Below are positions 45,055 to 56,727 of a stretch of DNA of 64,000 nucleotides, piece by piece. This DNA is from Blastocystis hominis (Eukaryota > Sar > Bigyra > Opalinata > Blastocystidae), in NCBI RefSeq assembly GCF_000151665.1, contig NW_013171833.1, positions 62,001 to 126,000 of the forward strand, written 5' to 3'. Each line of letters begins with the position of its first letter. Position 1 is the first letter of the stretch. A program made the translations under genes and the position numbers. Below the pieces are notes generated by a model. The model was given only the letters and a program-made list of their open reading frames with translations, was not told where the DNA came from and did not search any database.

Positions 45055-47453
45055 TTATAATGATACATTTACTAAAGGAGAGAACTGCTTCACTGCCGGC
45101 GAGCTGCGCGTCATTGGCGATTCATTCACTCGTTTGTCCATAAACTCGATATCTTTCAGCACCACATCGTCGAAATCCTCCATCAGCACCGCCGCTCGCT
45201 TCGTATTCTCCGTCCCCAAAAACGATCGCGGCGGCTCCGTCACCGTAAACAAGCGCGTATCCGCCTGCAGCTTCATCGCATTGTGGTATCCGTCGATCGC
45301 CACCTTTCCGAACAGCGGCCTCTGCTCGTCGTCCTGCGCGAAATCCATATAAAACAGGTCCAGCGGAGCCAGTTTCCAGAACTTCACGCACTCCTCGAGC
45401 CATCGCACCGATACCACGGGGATCCGCAGCAGCTGCGCCTTGTTCACTTTCGCGGTTCGCAGGGTGCGGCAGATCAGCAGATCGCACTCCTCGGTGACTT
45501 CGGACATGTAGACCCCGCCGAAATCGACGAGAGACCGGTAGAGAACGTTGGTTTCCACCTTCTCCGTGATCTCCATGATGCTCGTAAACGCCATGTGGAG
45601 GCCGTGGAACACGCTGTGCTTCCGCTCGCGGAGCGTCTTGCGGACGTCCTCCGCGTTCTCGAGCGTGAAGGTCTGGTGAATGTCGCGGAAGATCTCGCTG
45701 AGACGGAGAATGTATTGCTGCTCGACGCCTTCATACGCGGAAAGCTTCTCGAAGTTGTACAGATCGGATTTGGTGTCGAAGAAGACGTACGGGAAGCATT
45801 TGATGAGACTGCTCGTGGGGTTCAGAATCATTCCGCTTTCTTCGTGCATTCCCCACACTTCGTCTTTGTCGTCCAGAATCAAGAGGCGTCGACACATCTC
45901 CTCTAATGTCAGTTCCGGAAGCGACTCGGGCGTGGGATTGGCGGGGTCGTAGACGTTCTGCTTTCGCACGTATTGGTTCCAGCAATCCACGATCTTCGAG
46001 AGAAGCTTCTTCTGCGGCTCATTTCGGGTTTCTCCGCGCGCGATAAACCGCTTTTTGAATAATGTGCTACGACTCACGCTGTCAAAAACAAAGAATACTT
46101 ATCGGGGTCGACGATCTGCATGACTTTCTCGGCGTATTGATTCTCTCCCTGCGTGTACACGATCATCTCGTAGGAGTTCGCGAGCATTTGAAGCATTGCG
46201 CGAACGCCCGGCCGGATTTTGATGAGCAGCTTCGACATGCGAGCGCTTCCATTGTCGTCCACGTAGAACAACTCGATGGAATGGACCTGGTCCTTGAGCG
46301 TTTTCTTCCATTCATCCTCCTCGTTGGATTCGGAGGCTCCGTGGAGCCAGTTCAGAAACAGACCGATGCTTTCTTCTTCGTGGATCGCGTGGACCAAGGT
46401 CATGTCCAGATCGATGATGAGAATGAGCTTCTTTCCGCCCAAGAACTTCACCTCCGTTCGACTATTCAGCTCTGGAAGGACCGTGACTTCGGGGAGTGGC
46501 GTGGAGGGAGGCGGAGACGTGATGTCTGGGAGAGTCGACTGCGCGCGATTGGGAACAGTGGGAGAAACAGTCGCTTTCGGGACGCTTTTGTTGGTCAACG
46601 ATTGAATGCTGAATTCAAATTCTCGTTTTTTGCACTGGTAGATGTGAAGCAGCAGGCCTGTCGCCTCCTGGAAGGTTTGTGGTATTCGTTTGAATGCACC
46701 TAGTGACTCATGGACTCCGGACGATGTGCTACATTGGAGAAAATGCTCCAAGATCTCTTTCTCTTTTTCAGAAGGTCGTGCGTAGTAAAGTCGAGGCGTG
46801 ATATCTCCCCACAACTGGTGAAGCAGGGCGAACGCTTCTCGCTTTCGTGATTTTTCGTTCTTATGAGCGATGCACTAAAATGAAAACAAGGTAAAACACA
46901 CACATAACCCATCATGCACAAGCGATTCTCATGAAACAGGTCGAATCGCACCCATTTCAATGTGGGTTCGCTATTCATGGGGATGTCTAACCACTTGACA
47001 GTCAGCTGAAGCGGTTTGATGTATCTAAATGAAAAGATGTGAAAGAAGATACTGATCGAGCAGTTGCTCTGGGTTTGAAAGCGTGATCTTGGTATTGGGA
47101 CTCACGAACAAGTCGTGCACGATCCCAGCAATATGATTGCTTTGTTTTTGAAGTGGAAATCGATTTGTGTCACGAATACAAAGGGATGGATAAGAATTGA
47201 GCTCAAGACTTTTTAAGATGGAGCTGTTCAATCCATGAACAAGAAGAACGAATTGAAGCGTTGTGTCGCCATGACTATCCAACGCAGAAAGAAGTTGGTC
47301 TCGGAATTGATCGAAATCGATCATATTTGTTATGTTTTCAAATGAAATTCCCTCCAGTACAGGGGGAGAAGAGAGCGTTTGGGGCCACTTCACACAGCAC
47401 TCAAGAACTTTTTTGTCCGATGAACCCATCATACACGCAAAAACGACTGGCAT
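45055..47453 (-). CDS. FCP1-like RNA polymerase II CTD phosphatase with BRCT domain
   Basis: Four exons, minus strand (introns 28, 29 and 32 nt), 769 aa. The FCPH catalytic domain has the DxDxT motif in LILIIDLDMTLVHAI and later LIKIRPGVRAMLQML, SYEMIVYTQGENQYA, LILDDKDEVWGMHEESGMIL and KCFPYVFF. A C-terminal BRCT follows (FGGVYMSEVTEECDLLICR; VVSVRWLEECVKFWKL). FCP1 dephosphorylates the Pol II CTD to recycle polymerase. The first about 180 aa (from MPVVFACMMGSSDKK) match nothing I know in FCP1. They join through a 28-nt intron that keeps frame, but a separate upstream gene cannot be excluded without transcripts. Encoded TAA; only a weak octamer variant follows. Confidence 0.85.
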
Positions 47454-47543
47454 CTGAGGGTGATGAGAAAGCAACAAGGAGAAAATGCGGGTCTGCAAAC
47501 TGTTTGCAAGGGGTCGTCTCTCAGCCTCTGTGAGCGCTACAGG

Positions 47544-47881
47544 TTAGCCCACCTCTATTCTACAACTCTGATACCACTCTTCCCAATCTTTCCAACAATA
47601 GTTGTTCAATTGGTCTATAGGAACAATCGGCAAGATCGGAGCTGCCACTCCCTACTATTCACCGAGTCGTAAACAGGTACCTCTCCAGGTTTCTTCGGAG
47701 CCTGCTCCATGTATTGGGACACTGCCTCGCGCAGTGTTTCTTCAATTGTAGGTTTTCTTCGAGATACTAATGGACGGAGCTCAATGATTTTGGATGTACT
47801 GTTATTCGGCGGAGATAATAGCCGAATGGCATCTAAATCAGTCTGATCTAGGATTTCTCCGTCCTCCTGCTCTAAACTCAT
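47544..47881 (-). CDS. small acidic uncharacterised protein
   Basis: Two exons, minus strand, 29-nt intron, 102 aa. The sequence starts MSLEQEDGEILDQTDLDAI, has a basic middle (LRPLVSRRKPTIEETLREAV) and ends in an aromatic segment (LNNYCWKDWEEWYQSCRIEVG). I recognise no family. Supported by an in-frame canonical intron, a total length that is a multiple of three, and its place between two clear genes about 90 and 180 nt away. No octamer was seen after its TAA. Confidence 0.62.
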
Positions 47882-48056
47882 TTGAGTGTTGGTTTGGTAA
47901 TAATCGCAATAAAGAAGAAAAAATTATATCAGTCCAGACAGAAGAGGAAAGGACGTCCGTCAGGAGACGCTTTTAGCCTTCTAGAGAGGTGAACTATGGC
48001 TTTCACTTCTCAGAAAGCGGGAATTCTTCATTTTTGTCACGCCCTCTTTTTATTAC

Positions 48057-48064
48057 AACAAACA
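48057..48064 (-). terminator. TGTTTGTT octamer inside the open frame of the ADIP-like gene
   Basis: On the minus strand the octamer sits before any in-frame stop. Codon GAA (48070-48072) is followed by T, then CGGG, then the octamer. Cleavage after that T and poly(A) addition gives UAA. Confidence 0.8.
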
Positions 48065-48068
48065 CCCG

Positions 48069-49392
48069 ATTCTATCTGTAATGTGTCTTCCTCCATGGCC
48101 TTGTCTTCTTCAGACGACGAATTTTCTTCCAAAAACGAGAGTGCATCTCCCTTCGATTGATTTCCCACTAACGTGTGTAAGAGCGTCAGCTGCTCGCGAA
48201 TGACGTCGTTCGCCTCCCTCAGCAATCCCCGCAGCTTTTCGCTCGAATAGTCCTCTCCCACCTCCGCGATCTTCTGCAGCTGCGCTTCAAACTGGCTCAT
48301 TTTGTTCTGCGCGTACGTCTGCACGTCTTCTCCGCCTCCAAACAAGCTCACGCAGCCTATGTCTCACCAACCACGTGCATCTCACGAATCTGGGGTGTAG
48401 CGCAGAAAGACTTCTGTGCTGAGGCCGGAAACACTTCTCTCACAGGCGTAGCGTTCAGATTCTGCAGCACCTGGTTCTGCTTCTCCATCATATTCTACCT
48501 ATAAGGCGAAGAAAAAAAGGCGGCAAACGGTAACAATTCCCTGATTTTCCTGCAGAATCCGCTCCAACTCCGCAACGCGGCTTCGCAGAACGCTCAGCTG
48601 CTGCTCGTAGCCCGTGCTGATCTTCTCCTGGAAGCTTTTCTGTGTATCGATGACCACCTACGCGGGAATCTTCGTTTGCCGCGCTCACTTCGTCCGGCTC
48701 GTCGCCGCCCATATTGAAAACATGTCGTCGCGCAGGCTGGCTGCGCATGGCTTTGGTGAGGCGCTGGCGAAGCGCTCCGATCTCGTTGGATTGCTGGTTC
48801 ATTGTGACCGATTGCACGTTAAAACGGTTGATGGCTTCGCTCGCGCGCTTGCGCGACTCCTGCAGCTGCTGCTCTAGACTCTGCTGTGTGCGCTGCTGGG
48901 CGCGGAGGTCGCTTTGCCATTGCGTTTGATCGCGAGAATGGGTCTGAAAGAGAATAAAAAAAGAAAAAAAGAAGAGGTACTTCGCGGGCTTGCTGGAGTT
49001 GACGAGTGATTTGCTGCTTTTCTTGGGTGAGACGCTGATTTGTTTATTCTACACACAATACAATACTTCGGATTCGGTTTGGAGGCGACGAACTTGAGCG
49101 CGGTTCTATGGATGGGAGGCAAGGAACTGTTTTACTTCTTCCAACTGCTTTTTCTGGAGTCGAATTCTTTCGAGAAGCATGTAGAAACTGTTTACTATCT
49201 TGACAACCTCATCGGGTTCAGCGGAATCGAACTTGAGACCCGATCCGAGACCCATACTTTCGAGCCTTTCAAGTCAAGTGTATAATATAGAAAAAACCTT
49301 TCATTTACAAAGTTGATACTCTGAGTGAGGGTTTCAGTCGTTGCAATTTGAAAAGCAGATTTGTCGACATCACCTAATTCATAAGGAAGCAT
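48069..49392 (-). CDS. ADIP/SSX2IP (Msd1)-like coiled-coil protein
   Basis: Minus strand, eight or nine exons, introns about 29-37 nt, about 360 aa. The N-terminal globular part fits the ADIP family (afadin- and alpha-actinin-binding protein; Msd1 in yeast): TTETLTQSINFVNERLESMG, GLKFDSAEPDEVVKIVNSF, MLLERIRLQKKQLEE. A long coiled coil follows (QESRKRASEAINRFNVQSVT; NEIGALRQRLTKAM), then SFQEKISTGYEQQLSVLRSR. The C-terminus (MSQFEAQLQKIAEVGEDYSS) is helical and acidic. Family members anchor microtubule minus ends at the spindle pole, centrosome or basal body. The gene has no usable encoded stop: the T at 48069, 4 nt before TGTTTGTT, would be completed to UAA by polyadenylation. Confidence 0.8.
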
Positions 49393-49631
49393 TACAAACC
49401 AAAGTACTCATGACAAAAGATGTCTCGTTTTGCTGATCTAAAATGCCGTGAGACAAAGAATTCAGCCCCCTTTCAAATCCTACCAGTTCCTGGTTGCTCC
49501 ATCAAAAAAGAAAATAATACTGGAATTCCAGAAAAAATAGGACATCTGATCCAACTAAAAACAGTAAATACCATCAAGTTCTATAGTGGCATCGTAGATA
49601 CCTAAACTATTTAAACGAACCAAGGAACGTG

Positions 49632-52600
49632 ATGGAGAAAACAACCGTTTCGGAAGATTTGGTAGATTGTTGAACGGAATATATAGAGTGTAGAGAACAA
49701 ACTATGAGAAACTGAAGCGAGTAGCTACAGTGATGAAGCAACGGATTGTATGGCTTGGAAATATAGCTTAGATGTAGCAACAGCATGAAGAATCCGAGGC
49801 TAAGCTGAAAGAGAAAATAGCTACGTTGGAAGAGGAAGCTGTATAATGTTGTGTCAGATTAACATGAATAGGGAGCTTCATCAAAGGAAATGAACGAGCT
49901 CAAGAGTTCGAATGAAGTAAGTATATTGCTGACCGTTAATCCCTAGCAACTGTCTAAGGAGCTGTCCAGTCTCCAAGAGAATTATGTACTGAAGTTGTAT
50001 AAGCCTAAACAATAGAAACTTCTGGTCGAGAAGAACGAAAATGCGGAGATGCAAATATCTACACTGATCCAGGAGAAAACAACGTTATTTGTAAGATCAG
50101 AGATTGTCCTTGATAGCTAGTCATCGGTAAATGATGAGCTTCGTCAGCAGGCAGAGAAGAACGACGAACTTCTCGTTGGTTTGTTGGCTTGGTTTTATTT
50201 TTGTAGAAAGGGAAAAACGAAGAGTTGGAATCACTAAAGAAGAAAGTGGAGGAGCTCAAAGTGCTCTTGGCCAAGGCGAAGGTGATGATCGGTAAGCAGG
50301 TACGGAATCGATTGGCAATGTAAGAGGTAGAAAGAAGAGAATCAACATCTTCTGGAATTGAAGAATCAAAAAGAAGAATGGGACAAAGAATCCGAGGAAC
50401 TGAAGAAAGAAATCGAAGGATTGAAAGAGAGTGTGAATTCGAAAGAGAATGAAATTGCTGAATTGAAGAACCAAAATGAATCACTTCAGAGTACTAATTC
50501 TGATAAAGAATCATCACTATCTAACGAGATCGCTGAATTGAAGAAAGAAATCGAAGGATTGAAAGAGAATGTGAATTCGAAAGAGAATGAGATTGCTGAA
50601 TTGAAGAACCAAAATGAATCTCTTCAGAGTACTAATTCTGATAAAGAATCATCATTATTGAATGAGATCGCTGAATTGAAGAAAGAAATCGAAGGATTGA
50701 AAGAGAGTGTGAATGCCAAGGAAAATGAAATCATTGAATTGAAGAACCAAAATGAATCTCTTCAGAGCACTAATTCTGATAAAGAATCATCATTATTGAA
50801 TGAGATCGCTGAATTGAAGAAAGAAATCGAAGGATTGAAAGAGAATGTGAATTCGAAAGAGAATGAGATTGCTGAATTGAAGAACCAAAATGAATCTCTT
50901 CAGAGTACTAATTCTGATAAAGAATCATCACTATCTAACGAGATCACTGAATTGAAGAAAGAAATCGAAGGATTGAAAGAGAGTGTGAATGCCAAGGAAA
51001 ATGAAATCATTGAATTGAAGAACCAAAATGAATCTCTTCAGAGCACTAATTCTGATAAAGAATCATCATTATTGAATGAGATCGCTGAATTGAAGAAAGA
51101 AATCGAAGGATTGAAAGAGAATGTGAATGCGAAAGAGAATGAGATTGCTGAATTGAAAAACCAAAATGAATCACTTCAGAGTACTAATTCTGATAAAGAA
51201 TCATCACTATCTAACGAGATCACTGAATTGAAGAAAGAAATCGAAGGATTGAAAGAGAATGTGAATTCGAAAGAGAATGAGATTGCTGAATTGAAGAACC
51301 AAAATGAATCTCTTCAGAGTACTAATTCTGATAAAGAATCATCACTATCTAACGAGATTGCTGAATTGAAGAAAGAAATTGAAGGATTGAAAGAGAGTGT
51401 GAGCATGAAAGATAATGAAATCATTGAATTGAAGAACCAAAATGAATCTCTTCAGAGCACTAATTCTGATAAAGAATCATCATTATTGAATGAGATCGCT
51501 GAATTGAAGAAAGAAATCGAAGGATTGAAAGAGAATGTGAATGCGAAAGAGAATGAAATTGCTGAATTGAAGAACCAAAATGAATCTCTTCAGAGTACTA
51601 ATTCTGATAAAGAATCATCACTATCTAACGAGATCACTGAATTGAAGAAAGAAATCGAAGGATTGAAAGAGAATGTGAATTCGAAAGAGAATGAGATTGC
51701 TGAATTGAAAAACCAAAATGAATCTCTTCAGAGTACTAATTCTGATAAAGAATCATCATTATTGAATGAGATTGCTGAACTGAAGAAAGAAATTGAAGGA
51801 TTGAAAGAGAGTGTGAATGCCAAGGAAAATGAAATCATTGAATTGAAGAACCAAAATGAATCTCTTCAGAGCACTAATTCTGATAAAGAATCATCACTAT
51901 CTAACGAGATCACTGAATTGAAGAAAGAAATCGAAGGATTGAAAGAGAATGTGAATGCCAAGGAAAATGAAATCATTGAATTGAAGAACCAAAATGAATC
52001 TCTTCAGAGCACTAATTCTGATAAAGAATCATCACTATCTAACGAGATCGCTGAATTGAAGAAAGAAATCGAAGGATTGAAAGAGAATGTGAATTCGAAA
52101 GAGAATGAGATTGCTGAATTGAAGAACCAAAATGAATCACTTCAGAGTACTAATTCTGATAAAGAATCATCACTATCTAACGAGATCGCTGAATTGAAGA
52201 AAGAAATTGAAGGATTGAAAGAGAATGTGAATTCGAAAGAGAATGAGATTGCTGAATTGAAGAACCAAAATGAATCTCTTCAGAGTACTAATTCTGATAA
52301 AGAATCATCACTATCTAACGAGATCACTGAATTGAAGAAAGAAATCGAAGGATTGAAAGAGAGTGTGAGCATGAAAGATAATGAAATCATTGAATTGAAG
52401 AACCAAAATGAATCTCTTCAGAGTACTAATTCTGATAAAGAATCATCATTATTGAATGAGATCGCTGAATTGAAGAAAGAAATCGAAGGATTGAAAGAGA
52501 GTGTGAATGCCAAGGAAAATGAAATTGCTGAATTGAAGAACCAAAATGAATCTTTGAACAAAACTACGGAACAAAATCAAGCAGAAATATCGAATTTATC

Positions 52601-55036
52601 TGCGCAGCTTTCTTCTTCATCTGCAACGGTCCAAGAACAAGTCTCTACAATCGTTCTTCTCCACTGTTTCCTTCAATCCTAGAGCCAATTGCAAGACGCA
52701 AATTCCCAGTTCGCAGAGACAAACGATCAGCTCATTGTAGCCCTTCGTCAGAAAGAAGAGTCCATCGAGGTTTCCATTCTTCTTTTGTTTCATTGACAGA
52801 GTCTTACGCAGGAAGCCGATAAGGCAGCTTCCTTATCGCGAGAGAATCAAAGTCTTCATGAAGAAGTTTCGAAGCTTCAGCAAGAAAAGAAAGAGCTCGG
52901 TTCGCGTTTGAACTCCGTGGAAGAAGAATTGAAGTCGAGGTACACGTCAATCGAAGGCTTGATGAATAGCCGAATTCAAGAATCGCGAATGAAAGAACTG
53001 ATCAACAAATCGACAAAAGTGTTGAAAGAAAACGTACACATTGACTTCTTGCTTTTTTATCTTCAGAATCAATTCAGTGATCGCATTTTGATGTTAGAAG
53101 GCGAGAAATCCCAGCTTCAAAGCCAAATCTCCAATCTAAACGCATCGGTAATCACAATGAAGGAAGAGCTGAGCCATCACTCCGACGAAATGCTAGAAAA
53201 GGATCGAACGCTTCGCGAGAAAGAGCAAGTCATTGCAGAGCTCGGAACGATGATTAAAACCCTGCAAGCCAACATCGTTTTCGTTCTTGATTTCGATTGA
53301 ATGGTAGAAAAATCTCGAGGATCAAGTGTCCGATAAAGAAAACCAACTCGTACATCTACATATTGGTATATTCCTTATGCTTTAGAGCCACATTGCGAAG
53401 CTCAAAGAATCCATGACCGACGAATTGGCCATTAAAAAGCAAGGCGAAGCCCGCACCGTCGTCGTTCTCTCACAGCTTCAAAAGAAACTCGACCAGCTCG
53501 AAAAAGACGTTTTCCTTCTCTCTTCTTCTTTCTAACCCTCAGAACGCTTCGCTTCGCACGTTCGCCGACGCATCGACGCTTCCCTTCCCCGCCGATTCGC
53601 AGCTTCTTATCCAGCCGCTCTATCGCCTTCGAATCGACGGTTCCTCGACGCAGGAAGGCGCAACGTCCTGGGTCTTCGTCTGCTTCACTCACCAATCCGA
53701 CGACAAAACGGAAACCGTTCGCAAATGGGTCTACGAATCCACGCTCCTCACCGCCTTCCCCGATACTCCGCTTCCTGACGAGCTTTCCTCGCTCACAAAA
53801 CGTCTCTCGATGGAAGCCGACGTCTCGAAAGAATCGTCGCTCAAAGAGCTTCAGCAGGTTTCGCAGTCGTTCGAGGCGTACAAAAAGCGAACCAAAGCCG
53901 CGACGCTTTTGCTTCAAGAGCGAAACGAAGAAGCCACGGCGCAGATCGCCAAGCTCCAGCGAGAGCTCACCGAGGCGCAGCAGGAGCTCGCTTCGATCCA
54001 GCAGCGCGTGCAGCAGCAATCCGACGATTCCACCAGCGAGCTGCAGATTTTGCAAACGCAATTGGCGGACTCGACGGCGCGATTGACGCAGTTGGAAGCC
54101 AGCAAACGCGACTTGGAGCAGACGTTGGCTGAGAAAGAGGCCTCGCTCTCTGCGAAGAGCAAAGAGATCGACGAGCTGAACGCGGTGATCGAGGCCGAGC
54201 AGGACCTCAACGATGCTCGCGAGCGCGACGTGCAGGAATTGCGCAGCACCGTCCAGCAGCTTCGCTCCGAAATCAGCCAACTCATCCAGAAAACCGCGGA
54301 GTCCGCCGTGAAATCGATCGATTCGGTGGACTCGGTGGTGGTAATCCCGCGAAAACAGCAAGCCCGGTCGCCTTCTCCGTCCAAAGAAGCGTCCGAAGAA
54401 GTGTCTGTGGAGAGAGAAGAGCCGTCGGCGAGCCTGGCTATGCCGACGGTGATTCGGCGATCGCTCGCTGCGTCGAGCGACTCGCGTTTGAATCGTTTTG
54501 CCTTGTTTTTTAAACTCACAAAAAGAAGTCGAAAGCGAAAGCGATCGCGTGTTGGTTTCACTCACCAACAGCGTGGACGAGACCAGCTTGTAGGCTCCGT
54601 CTCGCTTTGTGAGGTGTAGAGGGATGTACAAACTGCCGCATAAAATCATCCAGGAGCTGCGATCGGAGTTGGAAGAAGTGAAACGAAGCTGCCAGCAAAA
54701 CTCGGAGTTTTTATTTGGAATGGGGCGGTGAGGCGTAGCAAAGTGGAGAGTCTGCAGCAGGAGGTGGAGATGAAGAATAAGTATATTGCGGAGCTGGAAG
54801 GAGATATGAAGCAAATGAAGATCATCAGCGTTTCAGAGAACATGCAGTACATGCGTCACACGCTGGTGAAGTTCCTGTGTGATTCGACAAAGTCGGAGAA
54901 GGTGAAGATCGCTCCTGTGGTGGAGCAGCTGCTAGAGATGACGTAGGCGTGGAACGAAGAGGTGATGGGTAGCCCGGAGGAATCCGACCAGATGGAGAAG
55001 AATTTTGGTCTCAACCAGCGTGGATGGTTTTTCTAA
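49632..55036 (+). CDS. GRIP-domain golgin with a 46-residue tandem array
   Basis: Plus strand, many short 5' exons (introns about 30-34 nt), one long repeat exon (about 50.34-52.68 kb), then more small exons; about 1,640 aa, almost all coiled coil. N-terminus MEKTTVSEDLRTNYEKLKRV. The C-terminus is a GRIP domain: MQYMRHTLVKFLCDSTKSEK and KIAPVVEQLLEMT, with the key Tyr. GRIP golgins tether vesicles at the trans-Golgi through Arl1. The start was chosen at 49632 because it opens the coiled coil in frame; an upstream open stretch from 49420 does not join cleanly. A few exon joins in the 3' part (52.7-54.8 kb) are approximate. The stop reads T-AAACG-TGTTTGTT, with the octamer at 55040-55047. Confidence 0.85.
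50403..52556 (+). repeat. 138-bp tandem coding repeat, 15 full copies plus one partial
   Basis: The unit of 46 codons begins KKEIEGLKE and contains ENEIAELKNQNESLQS and TNSDKESSL. Fifteen full units from 50403 plus 84 nt of a sixteenth. Copies are nearly identical and differ by shared blocks (for example SVNAKENEIIE, NVNSKENEIAE, SVSMKDNEIIE; SLSNEI against SLLNEI; EIAEL against EITEL) reassorted between units, which points to unequal exchange or gene conversion. 46 is 5 heptads plus 1 hendecad, so the coiled-coil phase is kept. Confidence 0.95.
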
Positions 55037-55039
55037 ACG

Positions 55040-55047
55040 TGTTTGTT
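55040..55047 (+). terminator. TGTTTGTT poly(A)-site octamer
   Basis: Lies 5 nt after the T of the golgin TAA stop and 34 nt before the next start codon. Confidence 0.75.
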
Positions 55048-55080
55048 TGATATCCAAAAGAATCCCATTGTTTTTTGTAA

Positions 55081-56562
55081 ATGACTGAAAGACAGATCGC
55101 CTTCGATTCTCCCGTGTACTGTATGACGGATTTTATCTGCCCTTCCTTCCTACGGAGGGAAACAAGTTAATGTGCTGTCCGGTTCGTTATCTTTAGGAAA
55201 ATCGCCTCAACTGGTTCTGTGCGGAGGTGGTGGTGCATCGAAAAGTGGAATTAAGAATTATATTGTAGGGATGACGAAGTTGAGCGATATCTAGGCAGTT
55301 GGGGGTATTAAACGAGCTGCAGACAACAAACTGCACTTCCGACCCCTAGTCACGTTCAATACAGACCAAGATCTGATTCATCGCATTGTTCCTGCTTCTA
55401 ACGTTTCTCTCTCTCTGCTACCTAAAATCTAGGGAAGATTTCTATTCGGTTGCCTGCGTAACGGTACAGTAATCTACCGCGTGGTCCGAGGAGAAGATGA
55501 CAGTCACATCAAGTTGGTTTCGCCATCTTTCCTTCATCCTAGCCTCGAGCGCGTGCTCTTCGTCCAAACCGACTTCGCAAAGCGGCCCCTCCAAGTAAAA
55601 AATGAATTTCCCGCCATTCCCTCCAGAACGCTCTGGCCGTTAAAAAAGACGACGTTTCTCTCTTCACAGGCGGCGAAGACGGCATTCTCCGCAGCTGGGA
55701 GTTTTGCAAAACGACTTCGGGCTGCGACCTTCGCCTTTCAAACCACTTAAATTTATTTTCGTGTCCGATTTCTTCGCTGGTTCTCAATCCCACCCAAAAC
55801 TTCGTTTTTCGATTTTCCTTTTTCTTTTACTCCACAGCTTCTCGCCGCTTCGCAAAACGGAGAAACCGCGGTTATCGAGCTTTCCACCTTCGGAATTCTC
55901 CAGCGAATCGCTTCCCCGATCGCTTCCGCGCGCGTCGTCGCCATTTCCTTCCCGTCCCCCGCGGTTCTCGTCATCTTCTACACACTCCCCCGCGGTTCTT
56001 CTCTCGCTCTCGTGTTTGGTCCGGATTCCGCGGGGAATCAGGTCAAATGGCGGCAAGAAAAGAAGGTTTCGCTGGGGAAAGGGCGTTTCAGCTGCGTTTC
56101 GTTCGAGTAGGCGTGGATTCCCGCGGTGAACCAGAGCGAGCCAATCATCGTTTTTGGTGGGAACCAGCGAAGGCGAAGTGGGCGTTTTGGAGTTTCCGTC
56201 GTTTCATTGGCGGGGAAAAGTTGGCGGCAAACGAAGATTGGGATGTAGATGGTGGCGGAGCACGCGCTGCCGGTGACCGGGGTGACGTACGTGGCGCCGA
56301 CGAGCTGTTTGGCAACGGCGGAGCAGAGAGCGAAGTTTGGAGAGGAGTATAAGAAGGTGGTGAATCGGGAGATCGATGATGAGGGATGGGTGGTGTCGTC
56401 GTCGGTGGATTACACGGTGAGTGTGCGAGCGATGGAGAGAGCGAGTAGGCGAGAGGGAGGCTGTGAAGGGTAGATCCGATGGTGTGGATGCAAGTGGTCG
56501 TGTACTTGGTTTTCCTGCTTCTGATAATCTATGTGGGATGGAGAATGAACTTTTCGCATTGA
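55081..56562 (+). CDS. SEC12/PREB-like protein (SAR1 exchange factor family)
   Basis: Nine exons (eight introns of 28-34 nt), 412 aa. The N-terminal propeller blade carries the family hallmark glycine run: PQLVLCGGGGASKSGIKNYI. Further blades: RFLFGCLRNGTVIYRV, SLFTGGEDGILRSWEF, SFLVGTSEGEVGVLEF. The end is one membrane span, VWMQVVVYLVFLLLIIYVGW, with a very short tail NFSH, giving the type II layout of SEC12/PREB. In the family the cytosolic propeller loads GTP on SAR1 at the endoplasmic reticulum to start COPII budding. The assignment rests on layout and the GGGG motif. The stop reads T-GACT-TGTTTGTT. Confidence 0.82.
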
Positions 56563-56564
56563 CT

Positions 56565-56572
56565 TGTTTGTT
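56565..56572 (+). terminator. TGTTTGTT poly(A)-site octamer
   Basis: The T of the SEC12-like TGA stop (56560) is exactly 4 nt upstream. Confidence 0.75.
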
Positions 56573-56727
56573 GAAAACGTATGGAGGCGGTACTGTGTTG
56601 CGAAATGGAATGAAATGAAATGGAATGGAATGGCGAATTGCCTGTCCTCTATTTTTATATTCTATTTGGTTCATAATGGTTTGCTCCATGATTCCTGTCG
56701 TATTTCATTTTTTGTTTGTTGCAACTC

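Noticed and set aside
48645-48666. A 22-nt intron in the ADIP-like gene
   Set aside because: A 22-nt removal restores frame, but a canonical 31-nt intron just upstream (GTGAG...GTAG, ending before GTGGTCATC) restores the same frame and fits the size class.
49210-49250. A tRNA-like T-arm string on the plus strand
   Set aside because: It is the complement of coding sequence in the ADIP-like gene, and no cloverleaf can be drawn around it.
49420-49605. A 61-codon open frame upstream of the golgin
   Set aside because: It does not splice in frame to the coiled-coil exons and lies in the divergent promoter region between the golgin and the ADIP-like gene.
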